From Manis javanica (Eukaryota > Chordata > Mammalia > Pholidota > Manidae), in the NCBI RefSeq assembly GCF_040802235.1, contig NC_133169.1:42849034-42913033 (forward strand): 64,000 bases of DNA, read 5' to 3'. How positions within the stretch are numbered: position 1 is the stretch's first letter; the number at the start of each line of letters is the position of its first letter. The notes beneath the pieces were generated by a model. That model did not search any database. It saw only the letters and a list, made by a program, of their open reading frames with translations, and was not told the DNA's origin. The position numbers and the translations under genes were made by a program. This document shows positions 47,026-59,800 of this stretch, in pieces.

Positions 47026-48165
47026 AAGCTTACTAAGAATATTTCATTTCTTCCAAAATATTGCTGTTTTGGTAAAAACGGATGCAACAGATTATAAACT
47101 GTGGTGCATGTCATTAAAACATGAAGTTTAGTTTAAGTTTTAAAAATGCATTTCTGAAGTAATATTATATTACACAATGAAAATTGGATTAAAAATAATG
47201 TCTAGGTAATCTCCATGAAGCAGGCAAAGATTGCTTTCAATTCTCAAGGGTATAGATGTTTCAGATATGCAAATGAAATAAATTAACAACAGTTTGTTAC
47301 AGGAAAGCATGGGTACTCCATGGAACATTAAAGCAGTCATTTTGGACATTTAGAGACTATATATCCTTTTAAAGAAAACTTCTTTTTTCAATATTGTAGG
47401 ATAATTTTCAAGATATTATTTTTTCAGAGAAAAATAAGAAAAATAATGATTAGAAAATCTCAGAAATGATAATTTTATAAGATCTTTGTAATGAGTCTAG
47501 TTATTAATATAAGGATAAGTGAGGCTCAAAAATCCATCATGATAAAGGTGAAGTTTGTGCAGCCTAATCATAGATATTTTATCTTGTCTCATCAAAATAT
47601 CCATTCATAATTTTAAGGTAAAAATATATAGATGTAGGGTTTTCTAAGAGCTGTTTTATATAGACATAAGATTCGATTGAATGAACTGCTGACACTAACA
47701 TAATGCTTGGAATTAAGGGAGTTGGAGTCAGGAATAAACAGTCAATAACTGGGTTTAAGGAGAGATAAAACTGAAGACAAATGCTGACAAGTAATTAATT
47801 TTAAACAAACAAGATGCTCACCATTAACTGTCAGTCAACCCCATCATTTTTTCTTGGATAAAGCAAACATCATTGGACTTATACCTGAGTTTAAAGGCAG
47901 GGATCCTGAAGTCAATTGCTTGTGGCACATTACCAATAATATAAATAAAATTTATGAGTGAAGCAGCCTATGTTAATGTCTAAATACAGCCCACCTTATT
48001 TGTGATGTTTATACAATAGTATAATAAAGAAAGCTATTTTAAATTGAAAAATGTGGGAAAAAAGACAAACTGGAGGAAGAGAATGTAAAAGGTAATTGCA
48101 GCTTCCTTGAAGGAGTGTTAACAACTCTGGTCCCTCAAAGATTTTGCTGAAGCTTTATAATGAAG
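47026..48165. other. Spacer 3' of OR2M4
   Basis: AT-rich and non-coding. No feature recognised. Confidence 0.4.
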
Positions 48166-49105
48166 TTATACTAATTTTCCTTTCCTTAATAGTTTCTGAA
48201 ATCCCCTGGATACCTGTTTGTTGCAAAGGCTGTAGATGAGAGGGTTCAGCATGGGGGTGAGAATGGTGTAAAGGGCTGATACCATTTCATCCTGGTCTGG
48301 CATATGGAGAGAGGCTGGCCTCATGTACATGAACATGGCTGCACCGTAGTAGAGTCCGACCACAGACAGGTGGGAGGAGCAGGTGGCGAAGGCTTTGTGG
48401 CGACTTTCTGAGGAGCCCATGTGGATGACAGCTTGAAGGACTCTGGAATAGGAACCAATGATCACTGAGACTGGGATGATTAGCATCACCACACAGCAGA
48501 TGAAAAGCAGTCTTTCAAATACAGAGGTGTCTCTGCAAGATAGAGGTAAAAGAGCAGCTACATCACAGAAAAAGTGGTGTATTTCCAGAGAGCTGCAGAA
48601 GGAAAAAGACAGAACGGCCGCAAGCACAATGATGCCGTCAAGAGCTCCCAAGATCTAGGAAGCAACCGTCATGAGGACAGAGAGTTTCTGATTCATGAGG
48701 ATGGTGTATCTAAGGGGGTGGCATATAGCCACATAGCGGTCGTAAGCCATGACAGCCAACAGGAAACATTCGGCTCCAAGCAGGGACACATAGAAGAATA
48801 TCTGGGCTCCACAGCTGGCCAAAGAGATGGACTTTCTGCCTGACAAGCAGCTGAAGGCCATCTTGGGGACAGTGGTACAGATGAGCATGAGGTCCATGAG
48901 GGACAGCTGGCTGAGCAGGAAGTACAAGGGGCTGTGGAGGTGTGTGTCCAGGTGTGTGTGCCAGGAGAATCATGGCAGTGTTTTCCATGAAGGCCACTGA
49001 AAAGATGCCCAGGACCATGGAGAAGAGGAATGTGTGGGTGGGACTGTGATTGAAAATTCCCAGCAGAATGAAGTCCAAGTTGAAGGCCTGGTTTCTCCAC
49101 CCCAT
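48166..49105 (-). pseudogene. OR2M4: Olfactory receptor OR2M4-like, nonsense and frameshift
   Basis: Translated pieces match human OR2M4 closely from memory: the N-terminus NLDFILLGIFNHSPTHTFLF, SLDGIIVLAAVLSF-type TM4-EC2 (here ALDGIIVLAAVLSFSFCSSL), CDVAALLPLSC, SSHLSVVGLYYGAAMFMYMR and the RKGKL C-terminus. Start ATG at 49103-49105. Two lesions are visible. There is a net 4-bp gain in a GT-rich spot at about 48951-48962, just after TM1 (MILL), which shifts the frame before [15 protein letters not shown] at 48655-48657 in TM4 replaces the Trp of SWxLG. The [10 protein letters not shown] motif is intact and the rest is well kept, so inactivation looks recent. TM7 has SLCNKQV where SLRNKEV is usual. 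It keeps the order expected at the human 1q44 cluster. Confidence 0.92.
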
Positions 49106-52100
49106 CCATGACAATTTGCCTTATCTGTAAGTCCAGAGAATACACAGAGCTTATTTATTAATTTGATTTTCAAATGCATACCATGCCAATGCCCTCAGGT
49201 GGGCACTGTACCTGCTGCACACAAAAATCCTTCTCACAAAATGTCAGTTACCTGCTGTGTTATTCACAGTAAGTTTTATAACTTGGTCCAGTGATTTCCA
49301 GTCCTCACCCCAACTTCACCAACAAAAATTTCAGTATTTGACTTATTTTATTACAGAAAATAAAGTTTGTATGTGTATGAAGTCAGTATATAATATGTAT
49401 TCTCACACCTTCAGGTAGAAAGTCAATAGAGAACTTAGGAGAAAATTAATTATAGATACCTGTTGCCAAATTTTATGACCATCTCTGATCACAGTAAATT
49501 TCCCAGTGAATTTATATCCTTTTGTCTAAATGTCTCCAGCTTGTGCTCTCTCCCATGTCCATGGAACTCCTGTGTTCTAGAGTCTTCCTATGCTCTGCCC
49601 ATATGCCTAGTGAAGGACCGTATGGGATCAGTGTCAGCACGCTCGTCAGGACACTTACGCACCTTAAATTAACAGTGTGCATTTTAATTTTCCCATCTCA
49701 GACAAAGCCTTGTAATCTTGTCTTAATTAATCAAAATATCCATTAAAACATTTTCCTTAGGAAGAAAAGGACATTCACTTCTATTTTGAGAATCACTGCT
49801 TCTCCCAACCTACATGAGGAGAGGAAATTTTATTTTCTCCTTCCTTCCTTTCTTTTTTTTTTTGTGGAAATTTATTTCATGTTTCTACAATAAAATGTAA
49901 GCTGAGTGGCCTCAGATTTAAGGGACAAAACAGAACCCCTTGTATGCTCTTTAGAAGATTCACTGCGGTCCGCCCCTCGAGGGCAGAGTGGGCGTGCTAC
50001 ACCCCAGGGAGTGAAGGCTTGCCTGTAAGGAAGATGCAACCCGCTGCAGGTCAGGATGGGCGGAGCTCAGGATGCACGCAAAGGGAGCAAGGGAGGCTTT
50101 GCAAGAGGGAGCCTAAAGGTGTGAAGAATCAGATCATCAGAATCCAGTAGACCATACCTCAATTTTGTTTTTGATTAATCAATAATTAAAGAAATATTTT
50201 CAATTTTAGAAAGAAGATGTAGAGTGATGTGAAATGACATTGCACTGAATACTTCTCCTGGTTGCTGAGGTGTGATGGGTCAGATGGGTAGGTTGAGGGC
50301 ACTGACACTGCAGGTAGGTGATGGCAGTGCCCATGGGAGCCGAGGTCAGTGTGGACAGAGAAGACTGGCTGGAAACACCGACCATCAGGTCACCATGAAA
50401 GCTATTCATATGATCAGTGCCCCCTCCCCTTTTAACCTGACTCTAAAATATCATACCTAGAGTCCCAAGTTAAATACACACCAAATAAAACTCAGTTCAG
50501 AGAAAGATCCAAATTTATGTTCTTGCCTTATATACATCACTGCCACCAAAACTCTTCTGAACTTTCAGTCTCTAAATCTTGAAATAGTGTAATGTTACCT
50601 TTTTCCCTTATTTTCTCATGATCTTAATTTTAATTAATTTTTTAAAAAAATCTATGCTTTGGCACATGAGATTATTTTTGATATAAATTGTAGTAAGTGA
50701 TAGCAATAATAACAATTAATAATTAAAAAATAATAATAGTGACTGGATATTACCTTCCATACAGAGTATTTATTCTTTGTGACTATCTTTCATTCTATTA
50801 AAAAAACTCTAAGCAAGTAATAGTTTTTAAATATGTTCTGAGGAAATTCATTAAATTGTCAAGAAATCCTAATATCTTTTTTTGAAACTTCAGTTAGCAA
50901 TGGAATGAACGGAGATACATCAAGTTTTTCTATTTAGTATCCACAACATAGATGTGTTATCATGTGCATCAAACCAAAGAATATATACTTCCAAGGAAGA
51001 GCGGATCCCTGAGAAATGTTCTGCTCAATATGCTATTTACAATGGGTAAATCATCTTGGAATCTGTGCTGCTTGATTTTCTCTAGGAAATATCCTGGTTA
51101 TACATTGAACTGATATTCTCAAAGAATTTCTGTCAATTATAGTTAGTGACAGAATGCTTCTCAAATTTAAACAATAGAAATCTATTTGCTTGTTTTAGTG
51201 GCACACAAAAATGGCATAATTTTATGTATTTTACAGAATTAATATATTATGCCACTATCCCATGAGAAAATTTTCATTCCCAGTTCTAATATTTGGGCAC
51301 AGAAGAGTTCCATAAAAAATGGCAAATGTCAAATACTGAAACCATTGCATAACCTGTTTAGGTCACTAAGTCATTTATTTGTATGAATATTACATACTAG
51401 ATACTTTCACCCATTTGAATGAATGTTGCAGAGAACCAATGTTTCCTGGAACAAAAAAATATATCAAAATATTGATAACTATTTAAATAGATAGCAGATA
51501 CAGTCCTAATTCCAAGGCTGTCAGCAAAATGGATTACCAGCTTCTTTGTTCTGTTCATTTAAAAATGAGATCAATCACAATTTCATATGAAATTGGAAAA
51601 TTCTCACCTCCTAGCTAGAACATGTAGGTGCTTCTTCCTTTGTGCCAATTGTTAATGGAGCATGGAGAAGATGATCCAGGGAGTTGAAAAAAGATACTTA
51701 AAAGAACAGAAGTTACTTAATGAGAGGAAAAACAACTATGTGGAAGAGTTATAGAGGTATGCAAGGTTACTAAGTGATGAAATAGAGCTTAAAATAGAAA
51801 GGGAAAGAAAAACTCTAAGATTGAGGATATGAGGCCTATGATGATTAATAAATTGGGAATATTGATAGAAATAGGAGGAGAGGGAACAAAAGTCACAGAC
51901 CTAGTGAAGTGACCTTGGTGAGCACAGACATCTGAGAGGAACCCAGCTGCACTGGTTCAGTTTTTAGACCTTGTGATGCAGACCAACCTGCCTATTTTTG
52001 TCCACACATTTCAGCACATTCACTATTTCCTGATTTTAGAATGCAATACTATGCAATTTAAATAAATAAAACTTTATTTTAATTATTCTTTTCTTTACTT

Positions 52101-53384
52101 TTATTGCACTGATTCTGATAATTATATTAATTGGTCTTTTTCATGAACTACTTGGAACAAATATATTTTTTAACCCAATAAATAAGTATACTAGGCTCCA
52201 TTTTGGATCAAATCACTTCCTGCAATAATTTGTAAACTGAAAATTTTCACTAGGGGGTTTCTAAGGAATCTTTAAAGTCTAAATTTTCATAAGTCTGTTT
52301 TAAAGCAATATATCAAAAGCAGTATATTGAAGTCAGCTGTGAAATCATTTTGAGATGTACATTCACCAACCAGAAAATACTTATTTTTATCATAAATGCT
52401 ACAATAATTATTTTAAATAAATCAAAATATTTTAATCATTAAGGAGAATGAGTCTCTCTTTTCTCTTCTGCCTTATTTCAGCATGAAGAAGGGGCAGAGC
52501 CCATGTCTGTGAGGAGTGGTGGCATTCCCAGGACTGGTGAAAACTGCACATAGTACGTTGAATTTATCAAAACAAGATAATTTTAATAACCTTCCTGAGC
52601 AAAGTTTATGCTTATATAATCCTATATAGTTTTATTAAACCTTTTCTGAAATGCACCTTATCTCATTTTCTTCACCAAAAGCATTTAATGTCAGCATAAG
52701 AAGCAACAGCTTCTCCAGAAAGAAGAGTTTGTCTTGCTGTTTATACTTACAGGGGTGATCAGGGTGTGTGTTAACCAAATAAATTGTCAGGCATCTGTAC
52801 TATGCAAAATAATCGATCTCAGAGACACACTGCAACCTATTCTTCTGTGTCTTCTGGAAGTCTCAGCACCAGCTGCAAGATAACCAAAGGACCCACACGT
52901 CTGGGGACCAGTCTGCGTCATGGTAGCATGAGCCCTGAGTCCTTCACCTCCACAGAGAATCCAGTCCCCAAACTTGAATTATAGAAGAGCATGCCCTCTT
53001 TCAGAACCCTCCTGGGAATCAAAATCCACATGGACCCCACAATTTAGTCGTTTGTCACTGTATGTCATTCTTGTTGTAGAGTCACAAGTTATGGCTGCCA
53101 AATTTTCCTGTAAATAGTGTTATAATGAAAGTAAATAGTGTTAATAGTGATGAAAGTTAATTTTAAATATTTATATTAATATTAATTATGTTATAGTTAT
53201 AATACAATTGTATTTTAGTATTTCTGGTTTTAGAAAGAAAACTAAATATTTCTTGCAACCTGCCTTCTCAAGTGTGTTAACATTTTTACCACACTTACAA
53301 AATATCTTATCTAATTAATTAGGATAAAATAAAATGTAAACAAACTCTCAGAAGCCTTAAAGTATGTGAGAATCTAGTCAACAA
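49106..53384. other. Long AT-rich spacer upstream of OR2M4
   Basis: No gene was recognised. 49106-49300 is the proximal flank of the receptor. 49960-50140 is a small GC-richer patch (GCGGTCCGCCCCTCGAGGG) of unknown origin. The remainder, including 50460-52470, is AT-rich without landmarks. Short frames at 52784-52984 and elsewhere look random. Confidence 0.35.
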
Positions 53385-53948
53385 TTATGGGTCCAAAGGT
53401 TTTATGAAAGGTCCTGGCAGCCCACATTCCAGGATATGTTCTTTGCATTGACCACTTTGGGACATGCCTGTGTGATTGACCTCAACCTGCTGGCGGTGAT
53501 GCTGATACCTGGAAAGGTCCGAGGCCCTTGCCAACGCCTGTGTGGCTCCTGGCAGACCCACAGATGTTCCACGCCTGGATCCCATGCTGTGGCTGGACTG
53601 GCCCTGGTGGTTCTTATTATGATTGTAGAAAAAACCCTCAGGGAACTCTTAGGAGCAAGACATGTTACTCATACTACCTGAGGGTACCCTGGGCATCTGG
53701 GAGCTAGGGTACACAAACCAGGAGTTTGTTGTGAGAGAGAGAGAGAGGGGGAACTTGGGACTTTGTCTTTATTAGGGCTCCGGGGTGGTCTTCCTACAAA
53801 TTCTCTGGGTCACTCATTGTCAACTATAGAAACACGAGAGTGGGAATTAGGAATTAGGGTTTACCGGACTAGAGGCTGGGTCAGTACGGCTACCAGATAT
53901 CTAGGTCACCCGAGGGAATTCCAAAAAGGGAAATCATGGGGGTTAGGG

Positions 53949-54400
53949 TGTGAGGCAGACAAATAAACATGACCAGCTAGAAAAGCAGAAGACAGGGCTC
54001 AAAGAAAAAGCTGCCCAAACTCTGCCCAGGCAGGGATCCCCATGAAGACATCAAAAGCTTGGCAGAGAAAACACTTCCTCCCTGACCACATTTCAAAGGG
54101 CCACAACAGAATGGAACTAAGGATGACAGAATCACTCCTCAGCCTGGGGAAAAGACGTGCACTGAGAGGGTGGGCGGTGCAGACGCGCTGTGAACCACAG
54201 GAGGGGCGCCTCAGGACCAGAACGCCGTATGTACACCTCCTTCCTAACAGGCAGGGGCCCTCGTCTCCCTGGGCTCGGGCGGCTCCTCCCTGGAGCCTTC
54301 AAACACAGCTTCCATTCGGCTTCATTGTTGTGTCTCTGCCTTTCAATTCTTTGCTGCGGCGGGACAGGAACTGAGGAGAACAAACCCCACCTGTAACCCA
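53949..54400 (+). mobile_element. LTR-like segment of the retroviral fossil
   Basis: About 450 bp from TGTGAGGCAGAC to a closing CA at 54399-54400. It contains CTGCCTTTCAATTCTTTGCTGCGGCGGGAC, the sort of R/U5 string seen in gamma-like LTRs. A purine-rich stretch precedes its start, as a polypurine tract would. No second LTR was found in the window. Confidence 0.45.
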
Positions 54401-54402
54401 CT

Positions 54403-54420
54403 TGGTGCCTTGACACAGAT
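54403..54420 (+). other. Primer-binding-site-like sequence, tRNA-His type (fossil)
   Basis: TGGTGCCTTGACACAGAT agrees by eye at 15 of 18 positions with the sequence used by retroviruses primed by tRNA-His, and lies two bases after the presumed LTR end, the expected place. Confidence 0.45.
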
Positions 54421-55186
54421 CATGACTCGGATTGCTACTCCTGGTGAGCCACATGGGTCTCACTCCCTGGCTGGGGGCGCTCGCTGCCCACTTCATCCCT
54501 GGGAATCCTTTCCCCCTTCTCTGTGTCTGGCAAATGGAACAGCAGCAACCTGCGGGCGTGGGTTGAGCACTCCAAGGCCCTTAGAGCGCTCACTGCAAGA
54601 AAGCTCCCGTCGCAAGCTGTCCGTCCCACACCAGGGAAGACGGCGTTAGGCACCCCGCTGACTGCGAGATGATCTCCATGCGAGGGAGGCCCACCATAAA
54701 GGGCACCCACCTCCAACCCCACCTCAAACCCTCGGCAATGTTTAGTATCTCCATGCAGGAGACCTCCTTTCCTGTGCTCTCGAATTTCTCCTACTCGCTG
54801 TGTTTCTTTTTTTCTCTTCCTCCTCGCATTTTGTTGTCTGCCAGATGGCCAATAAGACCCCGACTGTCACTGTCAAATGCTCAGGCATGGGATGGCCAGT
54901 CAGAAGTTAATAAGGCAGCTACTGATGTTAAGACTCCCACGACAGGCGTCCTTCTGACCTGCTCTGGGCTGGAGACCAGCATCTCACGATCCCCTCAGCT
55001 GTGAGATGTCTCCTGGACCTGACTGGGGGTTGCACCCACTTGTGCTCACATTGCAGGGAACCCCCCTTAGGAAACAGGCCATCACTGGGTCCTCAGGAAT
55101 GTCACCCAAAGTCACCAGAGATGTCTCCCTTTTCACCAAGGGAGTACCTGTAGTACTTCTGCACTAAGCATTTATTCACAGAATTT

Positions 55187-55500
55187 TTGCTTCCTGTGCC
55201 AGACACTTTGACCTTTGTTGGTTCAGAGATCTTAATCTTCCAAAAGAGGTTGTTTCTGGTAGGAAATAGAGCAATAGTGGTACTAAATTGGAATATGAGA
55301 CTGACATACAGCCATTTTAGACTACTTATGCCAAAGAACCAACACATAAAAAGAATGATTAATCTATGGAGGGACATGTGGTTGCTGTTATTTAATAAGG
55401 GCGAGAAAAACTGTGTGGATCCCAGGTCACCCTCAGGAGTCCCTCTTAGGATTTTCATTTCAAATAATAAAGGTCAATGGAAATGTACAGCAACTAGAAA
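55187..55500 (+). mobile_element. dUTPase-like part of the retroviral fossil
   Basis: One plus-strand stretch carries VVLNWNMRL, HFRLLMPKNQ and GVPLRIFI, resembling a dUTPase-related segment common in endogenous retrovirus copies of ungulates and carnivores. Recognition is from memory and needs a profile search. Broken and not functional. Confidence 0.4.
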
Positions 55501-55560
55501 AACAGTTATTCAATCTTGGACCTTTGAAAATGGCGGTTAGTGTTACTTCAACAAGTCAAA

Positions 55561-58500
55561 ATATTGAGCGCCCCTGGGGTTCTGGCTGAGGGAAAGGAAT
55601 CTGTGGAGTGGGTAACGGAGGAAAGAAAATACGGGTATTAACTATCATGGCCAGTTGGAGAAGGGAGGACAATCATTTTGCACATTTTTTTTACTTATTA
55701 CATGAAGGTTTTTATTTGATATATTCTGATCATTTTATTTTTCTTTCTTCTCCCCACTTGAAACAATTATTCAAGAGTTACTGGAGGTTAATTTTACCTC
55801 TTAGTGTTTAGGTACAGAATATCCATGAGCCCATCACTGAATTTGAAGAACATTTAATATAGCCCAGAAGCTACAAAATGAATTTGAATTGTGTGCCTTC
55901 TCATTCTGAGAAAGAATGAGAACTCCTTTACCTGTTCAAAATATTGATGCATTTTTATTTTTTGCAGAGAGTTGTTTTGCTGTGGAAGCAGAGTGGTCAG
56001 AGCTGTGGATTGTATCAGGTATCAAAAGCATTATCTTGCAGCTCCAAATTCATCTCTATAAATTATCCATCATCTGTGATAAATAATGGCTTTCTTTTAA
56101 ACATTTCTCTCTTAAAGGGAGCATGACATTAAGGTTTCTCAGTAGAGGGAGATAGACAGACACTGCAGGAGGAAGACACTTTCTGCATGTCTGGTGAAGC
56201 GGTTTTGGGGACAGACTTTCTAGTAGATCCTGTCCATTCTGGAACACTGTATCTGGGCTGGTCATCACCTTTCTGTAGCCCTGTTGACATGGAAACAAAG
56301 CCCTGCAATGCACATGAGGTGGCCTCCATCCCTGCGTGTCTTCTGCAAGAACCCCCCAGGCCATGCTGTGTGGGCCTGTGCTCCTCAGGCCTTCTGCTCC
56401 CCCTGGAGCCTGGACTCCTGTAGGCCCAGATGAGTGTTTGCTTCTCACTCCCTAGCCCACACTCAGGAGAGTTTCCTACTGATTCTCAGGAACTCCTTAC
56501 CAGCTGTGACCTGGGTGAACCAGCACAGTTCAGTGCTTTAAACCCTTCCTTCCCAGTGAGCTCATCAGCCTTTCCAAGTTGTCCTACTTTCCCTTGAAGA
56601 GATGCTTAGTTCACAGAGAGTGTTCTTACATCTTCAAATGCTTTACCATATAATTAATAATTTTCATATTAAACTGATCCTTTTTAAGTCAGTATACAAT
56701 TTCTGCTTCCTGATTAATCAAGACTGCTAAAGGAACTTTTTCCCTCCCATCCCTGAGGAATCATATTGTGTCCAATAATACCTTATAAGATTTTAAAGCA
56801 GAAGTGCAATCCAAGTACTTCAAAATAATGGGTATTCTAAGTGCGTGTGTGTGTGTATGTAAGAGTCTGGATTAAGAAAACAGGAATGATATGAGGTTCA
56901 TACAAAAATATAGGTAAATTGTTTTTTAATTAATATACTTCTTTGTTCAGAAAAAATAACATGGAACTGTTGAATTGTGTCATAGCTTTGTTATTTTCCT
57001 TGGGAAATAAATCAATGTGAATATTAATGACCTCATTAAATCTTATTAAGAAAAAAACAAATAGGACATATCCTGATGGTTAGGATTTAAGAGACAATAT
57101 TTCCAGATAATATTGAAAGTTCAAAAATAAGACTAAATTTATTAAAATTAACAGCACTGATAGATGGAAGAGTTTAGTGGATATGATGACACCATCAAAT
57201 CAAGGAATGGAAATTCAAGGGAAAACAGAAGTATGTAATGATTATAGATAATACCAAAAATGTTCTGAACACAAGGGATACAGACTTCAGATGCAGAAAT
57301 GGTGTCTGATAAATCTATGCTTGTCATTTTTGGTGAACACTGAGGAAACAATATAGGGGAAGAAAGAAGAAATAACAAAGTGATCTTGTACCTCATAGTA
57401 GTCAGAAAAGTGGTAATTATTTTCACAAATAATAACATCAAACTTTAAAAAATTGTTTTCAGTAGTATAAGACATGTAAGAAAAAATGACATACTGAAAA
57501 AGTTATGCAAATCATTTATGACATAGATTTAAAAAAATTATAGTTGTGAGATTATTAGTGACACGAGGGATACTGAGTTCACATAGGAAGTTGCAAAAGG
57601 CCTCCTTGTAGCAGTGATACCTGTCCTGAAAGCTGGGAATTGGTCAGACTGAGGATAGAGACAGGGGCTGGCTCCTGTGTGTCATCGCCGCTGCAAATAT
57701 AAAGGTTTACAGATGCATATGCCTTACCTGAGATTTCAATTAACTTGGGAAATTTATATTGTGTATAAATTTACAGATAATAATGGAAAAATAGTTTAAT
57801 TGTACAGCATGTAGAAAAAAATAGAAAATCATTTGTTGATTTGAATTACATTTCAGTATAAATCACAATTACATTTTAGTACAATATAATTAATGAATTG
57901 TAATCATGAATGTAAATGAATATATTTTAATTAACTTAAAGTTCATTATGCTAGAAACATATATAAAATTCAATTTCCTAATTCAGTCAAGTGGTATCTA
58001 CATAAACCTATCTAGGTAACTATAACCATTCCCTGCAGTTCCCTCCTGCTTAGTTGTTAGGATAATTACTAGGATGATTGACTATTTTCTCTCTTAACTT
58101 CTCAGCCCAGTATATAAACAATTGCAGTATATATGCTGGAATCCTGAATCTTAGTAATATGTTTTATACACATGACATTATAAATATTATAAAATGCCTC
58201 ATTGTGTAATATGCCTATTTACTATTAATTTCAAGGTAAGTGATATCTATTGTAGACACTTGAAAGAGTCCAAATAATATGTTATTAAATTTTAATAGTG
58301 ATGTGAATGGAAGATAGCACTGCATATACAGTACTTGCTGCAGTAAGGTTTGTGTAGATAATTATTCAAGAGCATTCTGTAAAGGAAAACTAATGCTGTT
58401 TCTCATGAGGAATACAGGATTTTTACTAGGTAGTAAGACATACATGACCTAATTGGCTCTCTTGTAAACCACCAGGAAAGTGAGTCCCAAGTGTCAAAAG

Positions 58501-59149
58501 TCAGAGTAAACTAACCAGGACATAAGCAATCCAAAACTGCGTTTCAGAAAAATGTAGGGTTCCATTGAATATTTTTAAATATATTTTACAAAAAAATGGA
58601 CCTATGGTGAAAGCATCTCTTGAAATGCCAGCTTCTCTGGGTCTCTTTAATGCCAGAGGGAGCAGTACCTTTTGAAAGGCAGCCCTCTTAGCAAGCTTTT
58701 GATCAAAAGCTAAATGCTTTTGATATTTGGACATCTTGTCCTCAAATTTTTTCAGAATACTTATGAACATCTAAAAAAATACTCATATGATGTAATAAGA
58801 AAGGTAGACTCAGCTTCAAACTTTGCCATCAGTTTGCTTTCTTAGTTGCAATTTTTTGTTATTAATTTTATTCTTTTATATACAGTACATCACTTTCCTT
58901 GAATTAAACCATGTCATGTTGGGAGGGAGAGAGTATGTGCATTTTTAAGGGCTTTTCTGTTTCTTCACTTCATTATCTCGGATTCCGTGACCCCGTGGCA
59001 CCATGGATGTGCCCATGGCACCAGCAGCCCAGGTCACGGCTGCTCAATGAGACTCACTGAGCGAATCACGGGAAAGAAGCACTGAGTCAACAGAATCTGT
59101 TCTGAAGAAAAAGCGAAGCTCTATGTAACAGGATGTCAGCCTGTACCTA
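55561..59149. other. Spacer after the retroviral fossil
   Basis: AT-rich with a short GT tract at about 56844-56858. 56140-56480 is GC-richer without a recognised gene. 58970-59050 has a small GC-rich piece of unknown origin (CCGTGACCCCGTGGCACCATGG). No gene recognised. Confidence 0.35.
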
Positions 59150-59800
59150 TTCATGTAATCATCTCTGGATGCCACACCAATTTTTTTATAGAAGTAAATA
59201 TCAAGTAAGCAAAAATATCAGAAATTTAAAAAAAATGCTCTTACATGGGAAGACAGACCACAACAACCCTGTCTGCAGTAGGAAAATACAATCCAAATGT
59301 TCAGTAATGGGATTAATAACCATAGGTACAGGTCGTTACCATCAGTGAGCCTCAAGAGGAGAATATTGAGTGAACAAAGTAGGTCATATGGGATCTTCCT
59401 CATGATTCCTATCATAGGAATTTCCACCACACTTAGTATATTATATAAGGCAAGTAGCAGTGTGGAGATAACCGGTATCACCAGCATGGACCAAGAGGGT
59501 CATATGATCAGAGGGCATCATACAACTTTTTTAAACCACTGGTAAAAACAGTGTTTCTTAAAAGTTTGCAAAATTAATTTGGAATCACAAATTAACTTGG
59601 ACACAGGGATGGTAGTACAGCAGAGACAATATAGTCAATGATTCTGTAACACCTTCCTATGTGGACAAAGACAGTATACCTGCACTTGAGGGGATGAGGA
59701 TATAATAGCACAGGTAACTGTTCAACCACTGTGCTGCACACTTGAAACCAATACGAGATTGTATATCTGCAATGCTTCAATTTAAAAAAATTTATATATA
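59150..59800 (+). mobile_element. Older L1 3' end in sense
   Basis: CAAATGTTCAGTAATGGGAT stands for the CAAATGTCCATCAATGGATG landmark of ORF2. The tail CAATATAGTCAATGATTCTGTAAC, ATGAGGATATAATAGCACAGG, CAACCACTGTGCTGCACACTTGAAACCAATACGAGATTGTATATC and GCTTCAATTTAAAAAAA is the older laurasiatherian L1 3' UTR. No coding frame is left. Confidence 0.75.

Larger units (their letters stand above)
53385..55560 (+). mobile_element. Broken endogenous retrovirus-like fossil
   Basis: A compositionally distinct, GC-richer block in AT-rich surroundings. Three features suggest retroviral origin: an LTR-like segment (about 53949-54400), a sequence right after it that resembles a tRNA-His primer-binding site, and a downstream part (about 55187-55500) that resembles retroviral dUTPase-type sequence. 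No full gag, pol or env frame is seen, and the element is degraded with many breaks. Class I is suggested by the primer site and class II or L by the dUTPase-like part, so the class is open. Outer edges are uncertain. Confidence 0.5.

Noticed and set aside
54042-54722. Overlapping frames on both strands in the GC-rich block
   Set aside because: They fall in the LTR-like and leader-like part of the retroviral fossil, where no protein is expected.
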